A stretch of DNA of 7,422 bases from Candidatus Thorarchaeota archaeon (lineage in GTDB: Archaea; Asgardarchaeota; Thorarchaeia; Thorarchaeales; Thorarchaeaceae). The translations under genes were made by a program, and so were the position numbers. The DNA lies in assembly GCA_029856425.1 (NCBI GenBank), contig JAHQWZ010000088.1, positions 1 through 7,422 on the forward strand, written 5' to 3'. Below, one piece after another: positions 1-5,914 of this stretch. Every line of letters begins with the position of its first letter. Within the stretch, counting starts at the first letter, position 1. Below the pieces are notes generated by a model that was given only the letters and a program-made list of their open reading frames with translations, was not told the DNA's origin and made no database searches.

Positions 1-96
1 CGTATTCCGGTCCGATGGTCAGAAAGAGTTCCCCAGTTCGATCCGAATGAGTTAATGTATAACATCGTGGGTGAATTGGGCCGTCTGTATTCGTAG
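1..96 (+). CDS. C-terminal fragment of an unidentified protein, possibly a family 2 glycosyltransferase
   Basis: The first reading frame is open from the left edge to a TAG at 94-96, giving 31 residues that begin RIPVRW and end GRLYS. The start lies outside the window. An (E)IPVRW-type strand near the C-terminus occurs in family 2 glycosyltransferases of the polyprenyl-phosphate hexose synthase kind, followed by a short helical tail, and this fragment has that layout. No catalytic motif is inside the window, so the family call is inference from a very short stretch. That the frame is coding is more secure: it is uninterrupted, ends cleanly, and no other gene covers these bases. Confidence 0.5.
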   Translation, partial: RIPVRWSERVPQFDPNELMYNIVGELGRLYS

Positions 97-238
97 GAGA
101 AACATAGCGAACATGGAGTTTCTTTGGATTAAGTCTACGCATATCCATCCTTATTGGAATGGCAAATCATCCGGATTAGTGTTGATGTTGAGGCTAACAA
201 GAGAGAGCCTTGTAAGATGGTATTATTTTCAAGGATGG

Positions 239-314
239 TGGGATGTGGCGGATTCGAACCACGGATCTTCGCCATATAAGAGAAAAGTCATAGACCAGAC
301 TAGACCAGCATCCC
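239..314 (-). tRNA. tRNA-like gene with UAU anticodon in a tRNA-Val-like body, possibly decayed
   Basis: Read on the minus strand, 76 bases fold with standard tRNA geometry. The acceptor is GGGATGC against ACATCCC, with A73 and an encoded CCA at 236-238. The D arm GTCT...TGAC contains AG and GG in the loop, and the T loop is a perfect TTCGAAT. The anticodon loop CTTATAT has U33 and anticodon UAU, which would read the Ile codon AUA. The D arm and the 3' side of the anticodon stem (GGCGA) resemble archaeal tRNA-Val. Archaea usually read AUA with a modified CAU anticodon, so UAU would be unusual. Pairing is imperfect: positions 7-66 (C/A), 49-65 (C/C), 29-41 (U/C) and 13-22 (U/U) do not pair, and several anticodon-stem pairs are G-U. 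No TATA box is evident upstream. It may be a divergent working tRNA, or a gene losing function after duplication of a tRNA-Val; the encoded CCA and intact T loop argue that any decay is recent. Confidence 0.5.
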
Positions 315-318
315 ATGA

Positions 319-389
319 TGGGCCCTGAAGCATTGTTGCCTTCAATCTTCTCCATTTCAGAGTGATGGCCCACTCTAGACCACTAGCCC
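319..389 (-). pseudogene. Decayed tRNA gene, upstream partner of the UAU tRNA-like gene
   Basis: On the minus strand this 71-base stretch starts GGGCTAG, TG, GTCTAG, as a tRNA with a Val/Asp/Glu-like D arm would. It aligns from its first base with the tRNA-like gene just downstream (both begin GGG, then TGGTCTAG, and share GGAGAAGAT/GGCGAAGAT). It ends AGGGCCC, A, TCA, as if a GGGCCC acceptor end plus a mutated CCA. Five acceptor pairs remain (one G-U). A four-pair T stem GAAG/CTTC encloses an eroded loop with no TTCRAAT. The anticodon arm is about four bases short and lacks U33, so no usable anticodon can be named. Only one base separates its TCA end from the first base of the next tRNA-like sequence, the spacing expected of tandem tRNA genes. 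A chance resemblance cannot be fully excluded without a covariance-model search. Confidence 0.45.
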
Positions 390-549
390 TCAACTAGCTA
401 CAGAGAACAGCAGGCCTGACATTGGCTCATGCAAATCCTACACACTCTTCATGATCCCGAGGATTGGCACTTGTATCAACCCCGAACCTCAGACTGGTGA
501 ATATAAGTCAGCGGTCATATTGAATTGTCCTCTTGCTCCAACAAGGCAT

Positions 550-1035
550 TCATGGGAGTACAAACGGACCCAGCCAAGCAAGTGGACTGTCAAGGAAGCA
601 ACTAGTTGTCTCTATCGTGTAAAGGTATTCCACTCTGATGAGAATCGGGGCATGTGAAGCCACCTCGATGGCAATTGTATAATGTTCTCCATGGTAATTA
701 TACCGAGCACCTGTCCCGGTGAAAGATGCCAACAGTGCATTCCTCGGCCACACACCCTCGGGATACATGAACTGAATTCTAGCCGTTCTATTCAATTCCA
801 CAGTGACAAGAGTGATCATTGGTCCTCCGAGGACAATCGATACATTATTCCATTGTTGAGGCGCAACCTCATACGAACTAGTTCTTTGTTCAAAATGCCT
901 GTATGGAACTGTGAGAAGACCAACAAGAAGAATGCTTGCAACTGCATAAATCACGATTTCAGACCGCTTCAGAGCAACCACCTTCCAGTAATAATTGACT
1001 AGAGAGCTAACATAATTCCAATCTGTAACTCTCAA
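550..1035 (-). CDS. Hypothetical single-pass membrane-anchored protein
   Basis: The protein has 161 residues and no family I recognise. Residues 1-26 are short and basic (KR at 23-24). A hydrophobic helix follows at about 27-43. The remaining ~115 residues are rich in alternating beta-type sequence and contain two sequons (NVS at 64-66, NRT at 82-84). This suggests an N-terminal anchor with a small beta domain outside the cell. The first possible start is TTG at 1035, six bases after an in-frame TAG; GTG at codon 19 is the main alternative, and neither has a convincing ribosome site. A plus-strand frame at 682-1002 overlaps it but has no membrane or domain character, so the minus strand is preferred. 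The two tRNA-like sequences lie beyond its stop. Coding status is fairly likely; function is unknown. Confidence 0.55.
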   Translation of the reverse strand: MRVTDWNYVSSLVNYYWKVVALKRSEIVIYAVASILLVGLLTVPYRHFEQRTSSYEVAPQQWNNVSIVLGGPMITLVTVELNRTARIQFMYPEGVWPRNALLASFTGTGARYNYHGEHYTIAIEVASHAPILIRVEYLYTIETTSCFLDSPLAWLGPFVLP

Positions 1036-1271
1036 TAACTACTTTTTGGCCGCAGGAACTCCAAGAGTTATGAATTGCAGAACCATCCAGCATGCAACCG
1101 AATAATACCTGGCTTGAGAAATCGGGTGATGTGCTATGGACAATGATTAGAAGTTCAAATCCTCCAGCCATATGGTTCTGACTTCCTGTTGCTGACTTTG
1201 CGGATGACAGAAAACAGAGTCAAAAAATACATGTTCTGATAATCTATCAGCCGGGATGAGTTTGAAATCTC

Positions 1272-1916
1272 ATGAATGACCAACCAAGGATTACATTTCT
1301 AGGACAATCAGGATTCCTACTGGAAACTTCCGACTTTACTCTCCTTATTGATCCCACTAACAAGAAGTCGGGGGATTACTCTGGAGACCTTGTGTATTGC
1401 ACTCACGAACACATGGACCATGTAGGTGGAGTTGAGGTCTTTATGGAGCGAAACCCTCAAGCAATTCTCCTAGGTAGCGAAAATGTTACCAAGAAGTTCT
1501 CGATTTACGGTGATCGTACGGTGACATGTGAGGATGGTGGAACATTCGAAAAGAGCCAGTGGCACCTCGAATTCAAGAGGTTGCGTCATGGATTTTTCAA
1601 AGGAGTCATCAATCTTGGTATTGTTGTCACGCTTGGTGAATTTGGTTTCGCGCATTGCGGTGATGCAGTGTCATTTGATGGTTTTCCTACTTCACCCGTG
1701 AATGTATTAGCGGTTCCAATCGGAGGAGGGTTTGCAGCTGGTCCAGGGAAGGCTCTCAACTTCATCCAGCAGTTGTCTGAACCTCTTCCAACAATTGTCC
1801 CAATGCACTGGGTGTTCAGGAATCCAAGGGGATTCTGCAAGAAGGTGACAGAGACTGTACCCAATGCGAACTGTATCGTTCCTACCAAAGGTGAACCTCT
1901 GAAAGGATTTGATTGA
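1272..1916 (+). CDS. Metallo-beta-lactamase-fold metal-dependent hydrolase (UlaG/UPF0173-like)
   Basis: The 214-residue protein carries the metal-binding set of the metallo-beta-lactamase superfamily: THEHMDHVGG (H45, H47, D49, H50), H106, D131 in HCGD, and H179 in MHW. The opening ITFLGQSGFLLET and LLIDP is typical of the Lactamase_B_3/UlaG-like and UPF0173 branch, which is compact and lacks the RNA-processing beta-CASP insert. Members are probably cytoplasmic hydrolases using one or two zinc or manganese ions; substrates range from ascorbate-6-phosphate lactone to unknown esters, and this one cannot be assigned. The ATG at 1272 fits the family N-terminus. The sequence before it (GGGATGAG at 1253-1260) is only a weak ribosome site, and an A-rich TATA-like stretch lies at 1222-1230. 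A T-rich tract follows the stop, so the gene is probably transcribed alone. Confidence 0.85.
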   Translation: MNDQPRITFLGQSGFLLETSDFTLLIDPTNKKSGDYSGDLVYCTHEHMDHVGGVEVFMERNPQAILLGSENVTKKFSIYGDRTVTCEDGGTFEKSQWHLEFKRLRHGFFKGVINLGIVVTLGEFGFAHCGDAVSFDGFPTSPVNVLAVPIGGGFAAGPGKALNFIQQLSEPLPTIVPMHWVFRNPRGFCKKVTETVPNANCIVPTKGEPLKGFD

Positions 1917-1963
1917 ACACAGACACTCACCGAAGATTTGGGCATTAAGTTAGTTCTCAACTC

Positions 1964-1980
1964 TGTTTTCTTGGTTTTTC
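1964..1980 (+). terminator. Probable T-rich archaeal terminator after the hydrolase gene
   Basis: The tract TGTTTTCTTGGTTTTTC begins 47 bases after the hydrolase stop, in a region with no better coding reading. Archaeal RNA polymerase commonly stops at runs of T in the coding strand without a hairpin, and this holds two such runs. The upstream extension of the next frame (from TTG 1938) passes through it, which is one reason for preferring a later start for that gene. Confidence 0.4.
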
Positions 1981-2090
1981 CCTCTAAGATACGAGAGTGC
2001 TACAATCTTGTTCTGAATCAAGCATGCATAGAAACCATTATGAATCATGAGTCATTATGCCGCGTCGTATCATCCGAGGAATGGTTGAAT

Positions 2091-2570
2091 ATGTCCGAGC
2101 ATCGTCATGAGCATCTAATTGGAGAGAAGCCAGACAGTCACCGTAATCAGATGATTCTAATGGTTGTCTTCTTCATCGTGTGGATTACAGACTCTTTCAT
2201 TCTACGCATCAGCACCTTTCTGTGGAGTTTGACTTACTTCTGGGTCTTTGCGGTAGTGGGAGTCGTGATCATCATAATGGCGGCATATTTCATGAACGCT
2301 TCTCACAAGGACCTCTTTGATACGCATGAAGGGGGACTAGCGACCTCAGGTGTCTATGGCCGTGTCCGCCACCCGATGTACTTCGGAACCCACCTCTTCT
2401 ACCTGGGTCTTGCAGTAGTTACTTTCTCTCTTGGTTCGATAGTCATGTGGGTGATAGCTTTCGCCTTCTATAACACCTTGGCAGACTATGAAGAGATGAA
2501 ACTGGAAGAACGGTTCGGCGATGAGTTCCTCAAGTATAAGAGGAATGTGCGGAAGTGGATTCCTCTATAG
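2091..2570 (+). CDS. ICMT/PEMT-type membrane methyltransferase
   Basis: From the ATG at 2091 the protein has 159 residues. Hydrophobic segments lie at about 21-38, 44-68 and 96-127, the last being a long helical hairpin. The conserved core of the isoprenylcysteine carboxyl methyltransferase / phospholipid N-methyltransferase family is clear: GVYGRVRHPMYFG (RHPMY at 93-97), then the C-terminal E-E-R-F-G...Y..Y pattern (EERFGDEFLKYKRNV, from 139) ending in WIPL. These residues bind S-adenosylmethionine at the membrane face. Prokaryotic members act on isoprenoid-type thiols, lipids or unknown small molecules, so the substrate is left open. The frame extends back to TTG 1938, but the extra 51 residues are atypical and pass through a T-rich tract; ATG 2040 lacks a ribosome site. 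ATG 2091 follows GAGGA at 2076-2080, ten bases away, and gives a charged His/Glu-rich cytosolic leader before the first helix. Confidence 0.8.
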   Translation: MSEHRHEHLIGEKPDSHRNQMILMVVFFIVWITDSFILRISTFLWSLTYFWVFAVVGVVIIIMAAYFMNASHKDLFDTHEGGLATSGVYGRVRHPMYFGTHLFYLGLAVVTFSLGSIVMWVIAFAFYNTLADYEEMKLEERFGDEFLKYKRNVRKWIPL

Positions 2571-2642
2571 TCTGCCCTACTCTCCATGTTCTCACGCTAA
2601 CTTAAATCAGAGGGTTTTGAGCTGAATGAGCAAAGGAAATGG

Positions 2643-2716
2643 TGCCTCGGGTGTGATTTGAACACACGACAACACGGTCTTCAGCCGTGCGATCTCCCTG
2701 GCTGATCTACCGAGGC
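2643..2716 (-). tRNA. tRNA-Phe (GAA)
   Basis: The minus strand gives a complete cloverleaf. Acceptor GCCTCGG pairs fully with CCGAGGC, followed by A73 and an encoded CCA (2640-2642). The D stem is GATC/GATC, the anticodon stem CACGG/CCGTG encloses CTGAAGA (anticodon GAA, Phe), and the T stem GTGTG/CACAC encloses TTCAAAT. All four stems pair perfectly and there is no intron. The layout, including AGCCAGGGA in the D loop, matches archaeal tRNA-Phe. Its likely promoter is the TTTATAAA box about 33 bases upstream, shared with the divergent zinc-ribbon gene. It lies in the gap after the ICMT-type gene and points toward that gene's 3' end. Confidence 0.96.
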
Positions 2717-2745
2717 ACGAGTATTTTGTGATTCGAAGTCCAAGT

Positions 2746-2753
2746 TTTATAAA
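2746..2753. promoter_or_regulatory. Shared palindromic TATA box TTTATAAA
   Basis: The octamer reads the same on both strands and matches the archaeal TATA consensus. On the minus strand its centre is about 33 bases before the first base of mature tRNA-Phe, leaving room for a short 5' leader. On the plus strand it predicts a start near 2776, giving a leader of about 40 bases that holds the GGAGGT ribosome site of the zinc-ribbon gene. Which direction dominates would depend on the flanking TFB-recognition bases. Confidence 0.65.
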
Positions 2754-2801
2754 CGTAGCGACCGCACGAAAGAGAAGAATAGAACTCTGCATAGTGGACT
2801 C

Positions 2802-2807
2802 GGAGGT
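2802..2807 (+). promoter_or_regulatory. Ribosome binding site GGAGGT that fixes the GTG start
   Basis: A full anti-16S match lies seven bases before GTG 2815. It overrides the longer frame from GTG 2728, whose extra 29 residues would run across the TATA box. It also overrides an out-of-frame ATG two bases before the GTG. Confidence 0.8.
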
Positions 2808-2814
2808 CAAATAT

Positions 2815-3231
2815 GTGAGATGCCCATGGTGCAAAACAGAGATTGAACCAGGAGCCAAGACTTGTCCAAACTGTAATAGACTCATAGTAATCAATGGTCG
2901 AGAGCGACTATCCTCTCAAAGCAGGAAATATACAGGCCTTCTGAATCGGGAAGGCAACGTACTCATCGATCATGATATCAATGAAGACGTCAAGATAAGT
3001 AATGAAGGCCAAGATGATTTACTGTACTCAGATGTTTTGAAGCATCATTCTTCCATTGAAGTCAGGAGCGCTGGTAGCAGAATGGGTGGAACCCATCACG
3101 TGAAATCAGTCCGTCACAAGATTGGAGCATCTGATGAATCTGAGCATAAAACCCGATGCCCAAACTGCCGAACAGAGAATCAGAAGAGAAACCGATTCTG
3201 TAGCAAATGCGGTACCAGGACTTCTTCATGA
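2815..3231 (+). CDS. Protein with two terminal zinc ribbons
   Basis: The 138-residue protein starts directly with a zinc ribbon, MRCPWC...TCPNC (C3, C6, C17, C20), and ends with a second, RCPNC...FCSKCG (C115, C118, C129, C132). Each is a short CxxC-x10-CxxC knuckle of the double-zinc-ribbon/DZR or zinc_ribbon_2 type. The roughly 95 residues between them are polar and charged, contain no evident domain, and are probably flexible. In archaea such ribbons occur in many small proteins that bind nucleic acid or protein partners or sit next to membrane proteins, so no specific role is claimed. The GTG start is set by GGAGGT at 2802-2807. The next gene, a small membrane protein, begins 35 bases after the stop without its own clear promoter, so the two are probably co-transcribed. 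Confidence 0.8.
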   Translation: MRCPWCKTEIEPGAKTCPNCNRLIVINGRERLSSQSRKYTGLLNREGNVLIDHDINEDVKISNEGQDDLLYSDVLKHHSSIEVRSAGSRMGGTHHVKSVRHKIGASDESEHKTRCPNCRTENQKRNRFCSKCGTRTSS

Positions 3232-3265
3232 TAAATACTGACCATATAGTGATGAAGGGATAGGG

Positions 3266-3448
3266 ATGGCTGCAATCACCATCGGGAATATCATGATTGT
3301 GGAATCAGTCATTGCTCTTGTCTTTCTGATCTACACTCTTATCAATCTTGAATCCCTGCAGATTTCAAGAACTCATCCAAGGATGCTAGTTGAATTTACC
3401 ATCTTCGTGGTCCTACTTACTGTAGGTCTGCTTCTTCGATTCGGGTGA
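3266..3448 (+). CDS. Small two-helix membrane protein
   Basis: The 60-residue protein consists mainly of two hydrophobic helices (about residues 7-27 and 41-57) joined by a polar stretch containing SRTHPR, and ends LLLRFG. No family is recognised. The ATG at 3266 follows purine-rich sequence (GTGATGAAGGGATAGGG) offering GTGATG or AAGGGA as ribosome sites. It starts 35 bases after the zinc-ribbon gene on the same strand and probably belongs to its transcript. The stop is 19 bases from the stop of the convergent peroxiredoxin gene. The clear helix pattern and context support a real gene despite its size. Confidence 0.6.
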   Translation: MAAITIGNIMIVESVIALVFLIYTLINLESLQISRTHPRMLVEFTIFVVLLTVGLLLRFG

Positions 3449-3466
3449 CTCATGCTGGCAATAATT

Positions 3467-3934
3467 CTAAGTCAAATCTTGAACTGCCACTTTCACTTCG
3501 TCGAAGGGGGGAAGATCGCCAAGACTCGCCCCCACCCATTTGTAGCTAATCTTTCCATCTACACCAATCACAAAGACAGCTCTCTTGGCTACCTCTTTCA
3601 TCCCCGCAAGGTCTGGATGGACAACATCGTAGGCCCGAATGACAGTTTTTTCCCAATCGGAAAGCAGTGGAAACTGTATTCGATTCTTCTCTTTGAACTC
3701 TGCATGACTGAAAATGCCGTCCACGGAGATTCCGAGAACATTTGCACCTAGGTCATTATACTCCGCAAGTGCATCTCTGAAGAGGCATAATTCCTCTGTG
3801 CATACCCTAGTAAAATCAGCTGGATAGAATACCAGAACCACAGTTCCCTTCATCAGTTCATCACTCAATGTGATACTCCTTCCGGGTTCCTCTAGCAATG
3901 TAAAATCTGGCGCGTTGCTCCCAACATCAACCAT
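3467..3934 (-). CDS. Peroxiredoxin (AhpC/TSA superfamily, PrxQ/BCP-AhpE-like)
   Basis: This thiol peroxidase of the thioredoxin fold reduces hydrogen peroxide or organic peroxides in the cytoplasm. From ATG 3934 it has 155 residues. The opening VGSNAPDFTL, the active-site segment FYPADFTRVCTEELC and the later arginine in AKRAVFVIG provide the conserved Pro38, Thr42, peroxidatic Cys45 and Arg118. A second cysteine at 50, five residues after the first, is placed as in PrxQ/BCP enzymes that form an intramolecular disulfide; the rest (GISVDGIFSHAEF) also resembles the AhpE group. GTG 3940, two codons earlier, is the alternative start: AGGTG at 3945-3949 is four bases from it and ten from the ATG. 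ATG is preferred because the resulting MVDVG start matches related proteins. A TATA-like CTTAAG lies at 3974-3979. It is probably transcribed separately from its neighbours. Confidence 0.92.
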   Translation of the reverse strand: MVDVGSNAPDFTLLEEPGRSITLSDELMKGTVVLVFYPADFTRVCTEELCLFRDALAEYNDLGANVLGISVDGIFSHAEFKEKNRIQFPLLSDWEKTVIRAYDVVHPDLAGMKEVAKRAVFVIGVDGKISYKWVGASLGDLPPFDEVKVAVQDLT

Positions 3935-4011
3935 GACCACACACCACCTTGACTATTACCAGAACTCATGAAACTTAAGACTTCAGGTCTGGAATTAACA
4001 CTCTGATGATT

Positions 4012-4530
4012 CTACCTTATCTTATGGTTCATATAACTAGCAACAAGAGCGGCTAGAACTGCAGCCGCATTGACTGCAATCGGATAGATGAAGAGGGGGT
4101 CAAGGAATGCAATGGTCGCTAGTGACGAGGGAAGATTGGCACCGTCAGCAATAGCGAATGGAATGAAGTAGAACATTAAGAACATGCATGTCAACAGGGC
4201 GACTCCGACAAAAGCTGGCATATCTGTTCGTGATCTTGCGAATCTGGAGAGCCGTGAAATGATGTCATTCTTCTCTCTCTGTCTCCGCCTCTTCTTCTTC
4301 TTTGAAATGATATGTGCCCATCGATACATTGCTTCTGCCATGAGGATGAATGCGCCACTCAGGACGGCCATAGCTCCTAGAGCAATAAGAAGTTGGAGTT
4401 CAGTACTTAGCACATTAACGTAGGCTTGCGCGTGCCAAAGGATTGGAATCTGAACTAGTCCAGCTATCCCAAGGAAAATCAAGATGAGTCCTGGTTTGCT
4501 GCCTCTTCTCCACCATACTGCTAAGCTCAT
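4012..4530 (-). CDS. Hypothetical four-helix membrane protein
   Basis: The 172-residue protein has four hydrophobic helices at about 14-32, 46-66, 105-127 and 146-166. Helices 2 and 3 are separated by a very basic loop (KKKKRRRQREK at 77-87, then further Arg to 101). By the positive-inside rule this loop is cytoplasmic, so both termini are probably also inside. No conserved catalytic or transport motif is visible and the family is not recognised. The ATG at 4530 has only a weak GGGT upstream. A TATA-like CTTAAAG at 4579-4585 (minus strand) is about 52 bases before it. It sits between peroxiredoxin and a methyltransferase, 77 bases from each, with no clear functional tie. Confidence 0.7.
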   Translation of the reverse strand: MSLAVWWRRGSKPGLILIFLGIAGLVQIPILWHAQAYVNVLSTELQLLIALGAMAVLSGAFILMAEAMYRWAHIISKKKKRRRQREKNDIISRLSRFARSRTDMPAFVGVALLTCMFLMFYFIPFAIADGANLPSSLATIAFLDPLFIYPIAVNAAAVLAALVASYMNHKIR

Positions 4531-4607
4531 TTTTCTTTACCCAGCCCCTGAGTTGAACGGTCAGACAAGTGGTTCCCACTTTAAGCTTTTGGAACATTCA
4601 GGATACT

Positions 4608-5180
4608 CTATTGCTTTCGCCCTTCAATCCGAAACCAGAAAGCATTGTCCTCTGCTGATAATACTGCTAGGCCGGCTTGCCTGAGAATCTCAGTAACGCT
4701 TTCAATGGTCTGATTCTGCCGGCCTGCCAGTCCATAACTCATCCGCGAAATTGTTCCATCAGCGAAAGAAAACTGTGCTTTGAGCAAGAATCTATCCTCG
4801 AGGCAATCAATGGTCGCTCCTAGAATTGAGATGAGCCCTTCTGGTTTCAAAACTCTAACAACCTCATCAACAACTTGTTCCTTTGCAGACCAATCGCGAA
4901 TGAAACCCAGAGAGAACCAGAGTGTGGCCGTGTCAAAAGAAGCGTCCTTCAGAGGGAGAGTCTGTGCATCAGCTAAAAGCCATTGAGACGAAAAACCATG
5001 GATTTGCGCCTCTCGAATCTTATTCATATCGATGTCCACGGCACAGACCTGAGCGCCCCCGATTCTGGAGACAAGTCCTTCTCCCCCTCCCCCAACATCA
5101 ATGATATGCCCGTTTCCAGGAAGTTCTCTTAGCTCAATTGTCTGGAGTGGAGTTTCAAAGAATGATAGGTCAATAGGCAA
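4608..5180 (-). CDS. Class I SAM-dependent methyltransferase
   Basis: The 190-residue protein has the Rossmann-type methyltransferase core. Motif I is IIDVGGGGEG (26-35), the acidic end of strand 2 is AVDID (D49), motif II is LLADAQTLPL (D71), the strand 4 region is SFDTATLWFSL, and a VLKPEGLISI motif starts at 110. This is the Methyltransf_11/25 layout of small-molecule or lipid methylases that transfer methyl from S-adenosylmethionine. The substrate cannot be named; the C-terminal cap (from ~125) has no diagnostic motif. The start is TTG 5180, two codons after a stop, with GGGGT seven bases before it. No ATG occurs before motif I, so a later start would remove the fold. A TATA-like CTTAAC at 5235-5240 (minus strand) lies in the gap after the TPR gene. 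Confidence 0.85.
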   Translation of the reverse strand: MPIDLSFFETPLQTIELRELPGNGHIIDVGGGGEGLVSRIGGAQVCAVDIDMNKIREAQIHGFSSQWLLADAQTLPLKDASFDTATLWFSLGFIRDWSAKEQVVDEVVRVLKPEGLISILGATIDCLEDRFLLKAQFSFADGTISRMSYGLAGRQNQTIESVTEILRQAGLAVLSAEDNAFWFRIEGRKQ

Positions 5181-5247
5181 AAGTCAAACCCCAGGCAAAT
5201 TCGTGCTCTTGACTTCACTCGCACGGAAACACATGTTAAGAGCTCCC

Positions 5248-5883
5248 CTAGTATTCATCATCTAGATTCTCATCAGCATATTCCTGAATCGATCCAACGA
5301 GACTCTCAAAGCCGGGAACATGTTCCACTGCGGCATCATATGCCTTTTCCGCTTCATCAGTGCGACCCTCAGAATGGAGCAATTGAACCAGATTCAGCCA
5401 TGCAACAAGATGCTCCGGTTTAATCTCTAGGGCCTTCTTCAATGCGATTTCCGCTTCCTCGGGACGACCCGTGCTCGAATATAGTACGCCCAGATTGCAC
5501 CAGATATCCGGCCCCTCTGGTCTACGTTCAAGCGCTGCCTTGAAGGCATTCTCAGCATCTTCATTCCTGTCACCGGCATTATAGAGACATCCGAGGTTGT
5601 ACCAAGAATCTGCATCGTCTGAATCATACTCTAAGCTGGTTCGCATAGCAGACTCTGCCTCTTCATCTTGTCCTACCACAAACAAGGTAGCTCCTAGCTC
5701 CCGCCAGGCATCTGCATTGGTGGGATCAAGTTCCAACGCGATTCGATAAGCACCTACTGCGTCTTCAATTTGGCCATCATCATAGAGCTTCCAGCCTAAC
5801 TTGAGCCAACTATCCACATCTTCAGGGTCTTGTTCCATCTCCTGCAAGAGGGCAGATAGCTCCTCACGGATGCCTGCGTCCAT
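5248..5883 (-). CDS. TPR-repeat protein
   Basis: The 211-residue acidic protein is almost entirely tetratricopeptide repeats. Five consecutive 34-residue units start at about residues 20, 54, 88, 122 and 156, each with the W-x-x-L-G...A...Y/F..A-L/A pattern and a proline at most unit borders. The last 15 residues form a very acidic tail (ADENLDDEY). TPR arrays form a superhelical groove that binds peptides or proteins, so this is probably a soluble adaptor or co-chaperone-like scaffold; no enzyme domain or signal peptide is present. The partner is unknown. The ATG at 5883 has no ribosome site, but a TATA-like CTTAAG centred about 28 bases upstream would start transcription at or next to the ATG, so the message is probably leaderless. 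The GNAT gene ends 26 bases upstream. Confidence 0.9.
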   Translation of the reverse strand: MDAGIREELSALLQEMEQDPEDVDSWLKLGWKLYDDGQIEDAVGAYRIALELDPTNADAWRELGATLFVVGQDEEAESAMRTSLEYDSDDADSWYNLGCLYNAGDRNEDAENAFKAALERRPEGPDIWCNLGVLYSSTGRPEEAEIALKKALEIKPEHLVAWLNLVQLLHSEGRTDEAEKAYDAAVEHVPGFESLVGSIQEYADENLDDEY

Positions 5884-5908
5884 GATGCTGATTCATTCAG
5901 ATACTGCA

Positions 5909-5914
5909 CTTAAG
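5909..5914 (-). promoter_or_regulatory. TATA-like element for a leaderless TPR transcript
   Basis: CTTAAG is centred about 28 bases before the TPR ATG, the normal distance from an archaeal TATA box to the transcription start. It overlaps the stop codon of the GNAT gene (5910-5912). It is a poor TATA match on sequence alone; its position, together with the missing ribosome site, is the argument. Confidence 0.35.

Larger units (their letters stand above)
97..549. other. Gene-poor stretch between two genes, holding two tRNA-like sequences
   Basis: No convincing protein gene is present here on either strand. Plus-strand frames at 71-328 and 451-657 lack ribosome sites and have no recognisable protein character; the first runs straight through the tRNA-like sequences. 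What can be recognised is the tandem pair of minus-strand tRNA-like sequences at 239-314 and 319-389. The flanks (97-235 and 390-549) show no further cloverleaf and no clear TATA box before the pair. I see nothing else there. Confidence 0.5.

Noticed and set aside
71..328. Plus-strand frame of 85 codons
   Set aside because: It starts inside the end of the left-edge gene and runs across the tRNA-like sequence at 239-314; no protein character.
682..1002. Plus-strand frame of 106 codons
   Set aside because: It lies antisense inside the minus-strand membrane protein gene, lacks a ribosome site, and its translation has no domain or helix pattern.
1153..1161. GTTCAAATC, resembling a tRNA T loop on the plus strand
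   Set aside because: The flanking bases do not form a T stem and no acceptor, D or anticodon arm could be placed around it.
1586..1960. Minus-strand frame of 124 codons
   Set aside because: It is antisense to the hydrolase gene, whose metal-binding motifs on the plus strand are unmistakable.
1938..2090. N-terminal extension of the ICMT-type methyltransferase to TTG 1938
   Set aside because: It crosses a T-rich terminator-like tract, has no ribosome site, and the residues are not family-like.
4415..4597. Minus-strand frame of 60 codons upstream of the four-helix membrane protein
   Set aside because: It overlaps the start of the membrane protein gene in another frame and has no ribosome site or recognisable sequence.
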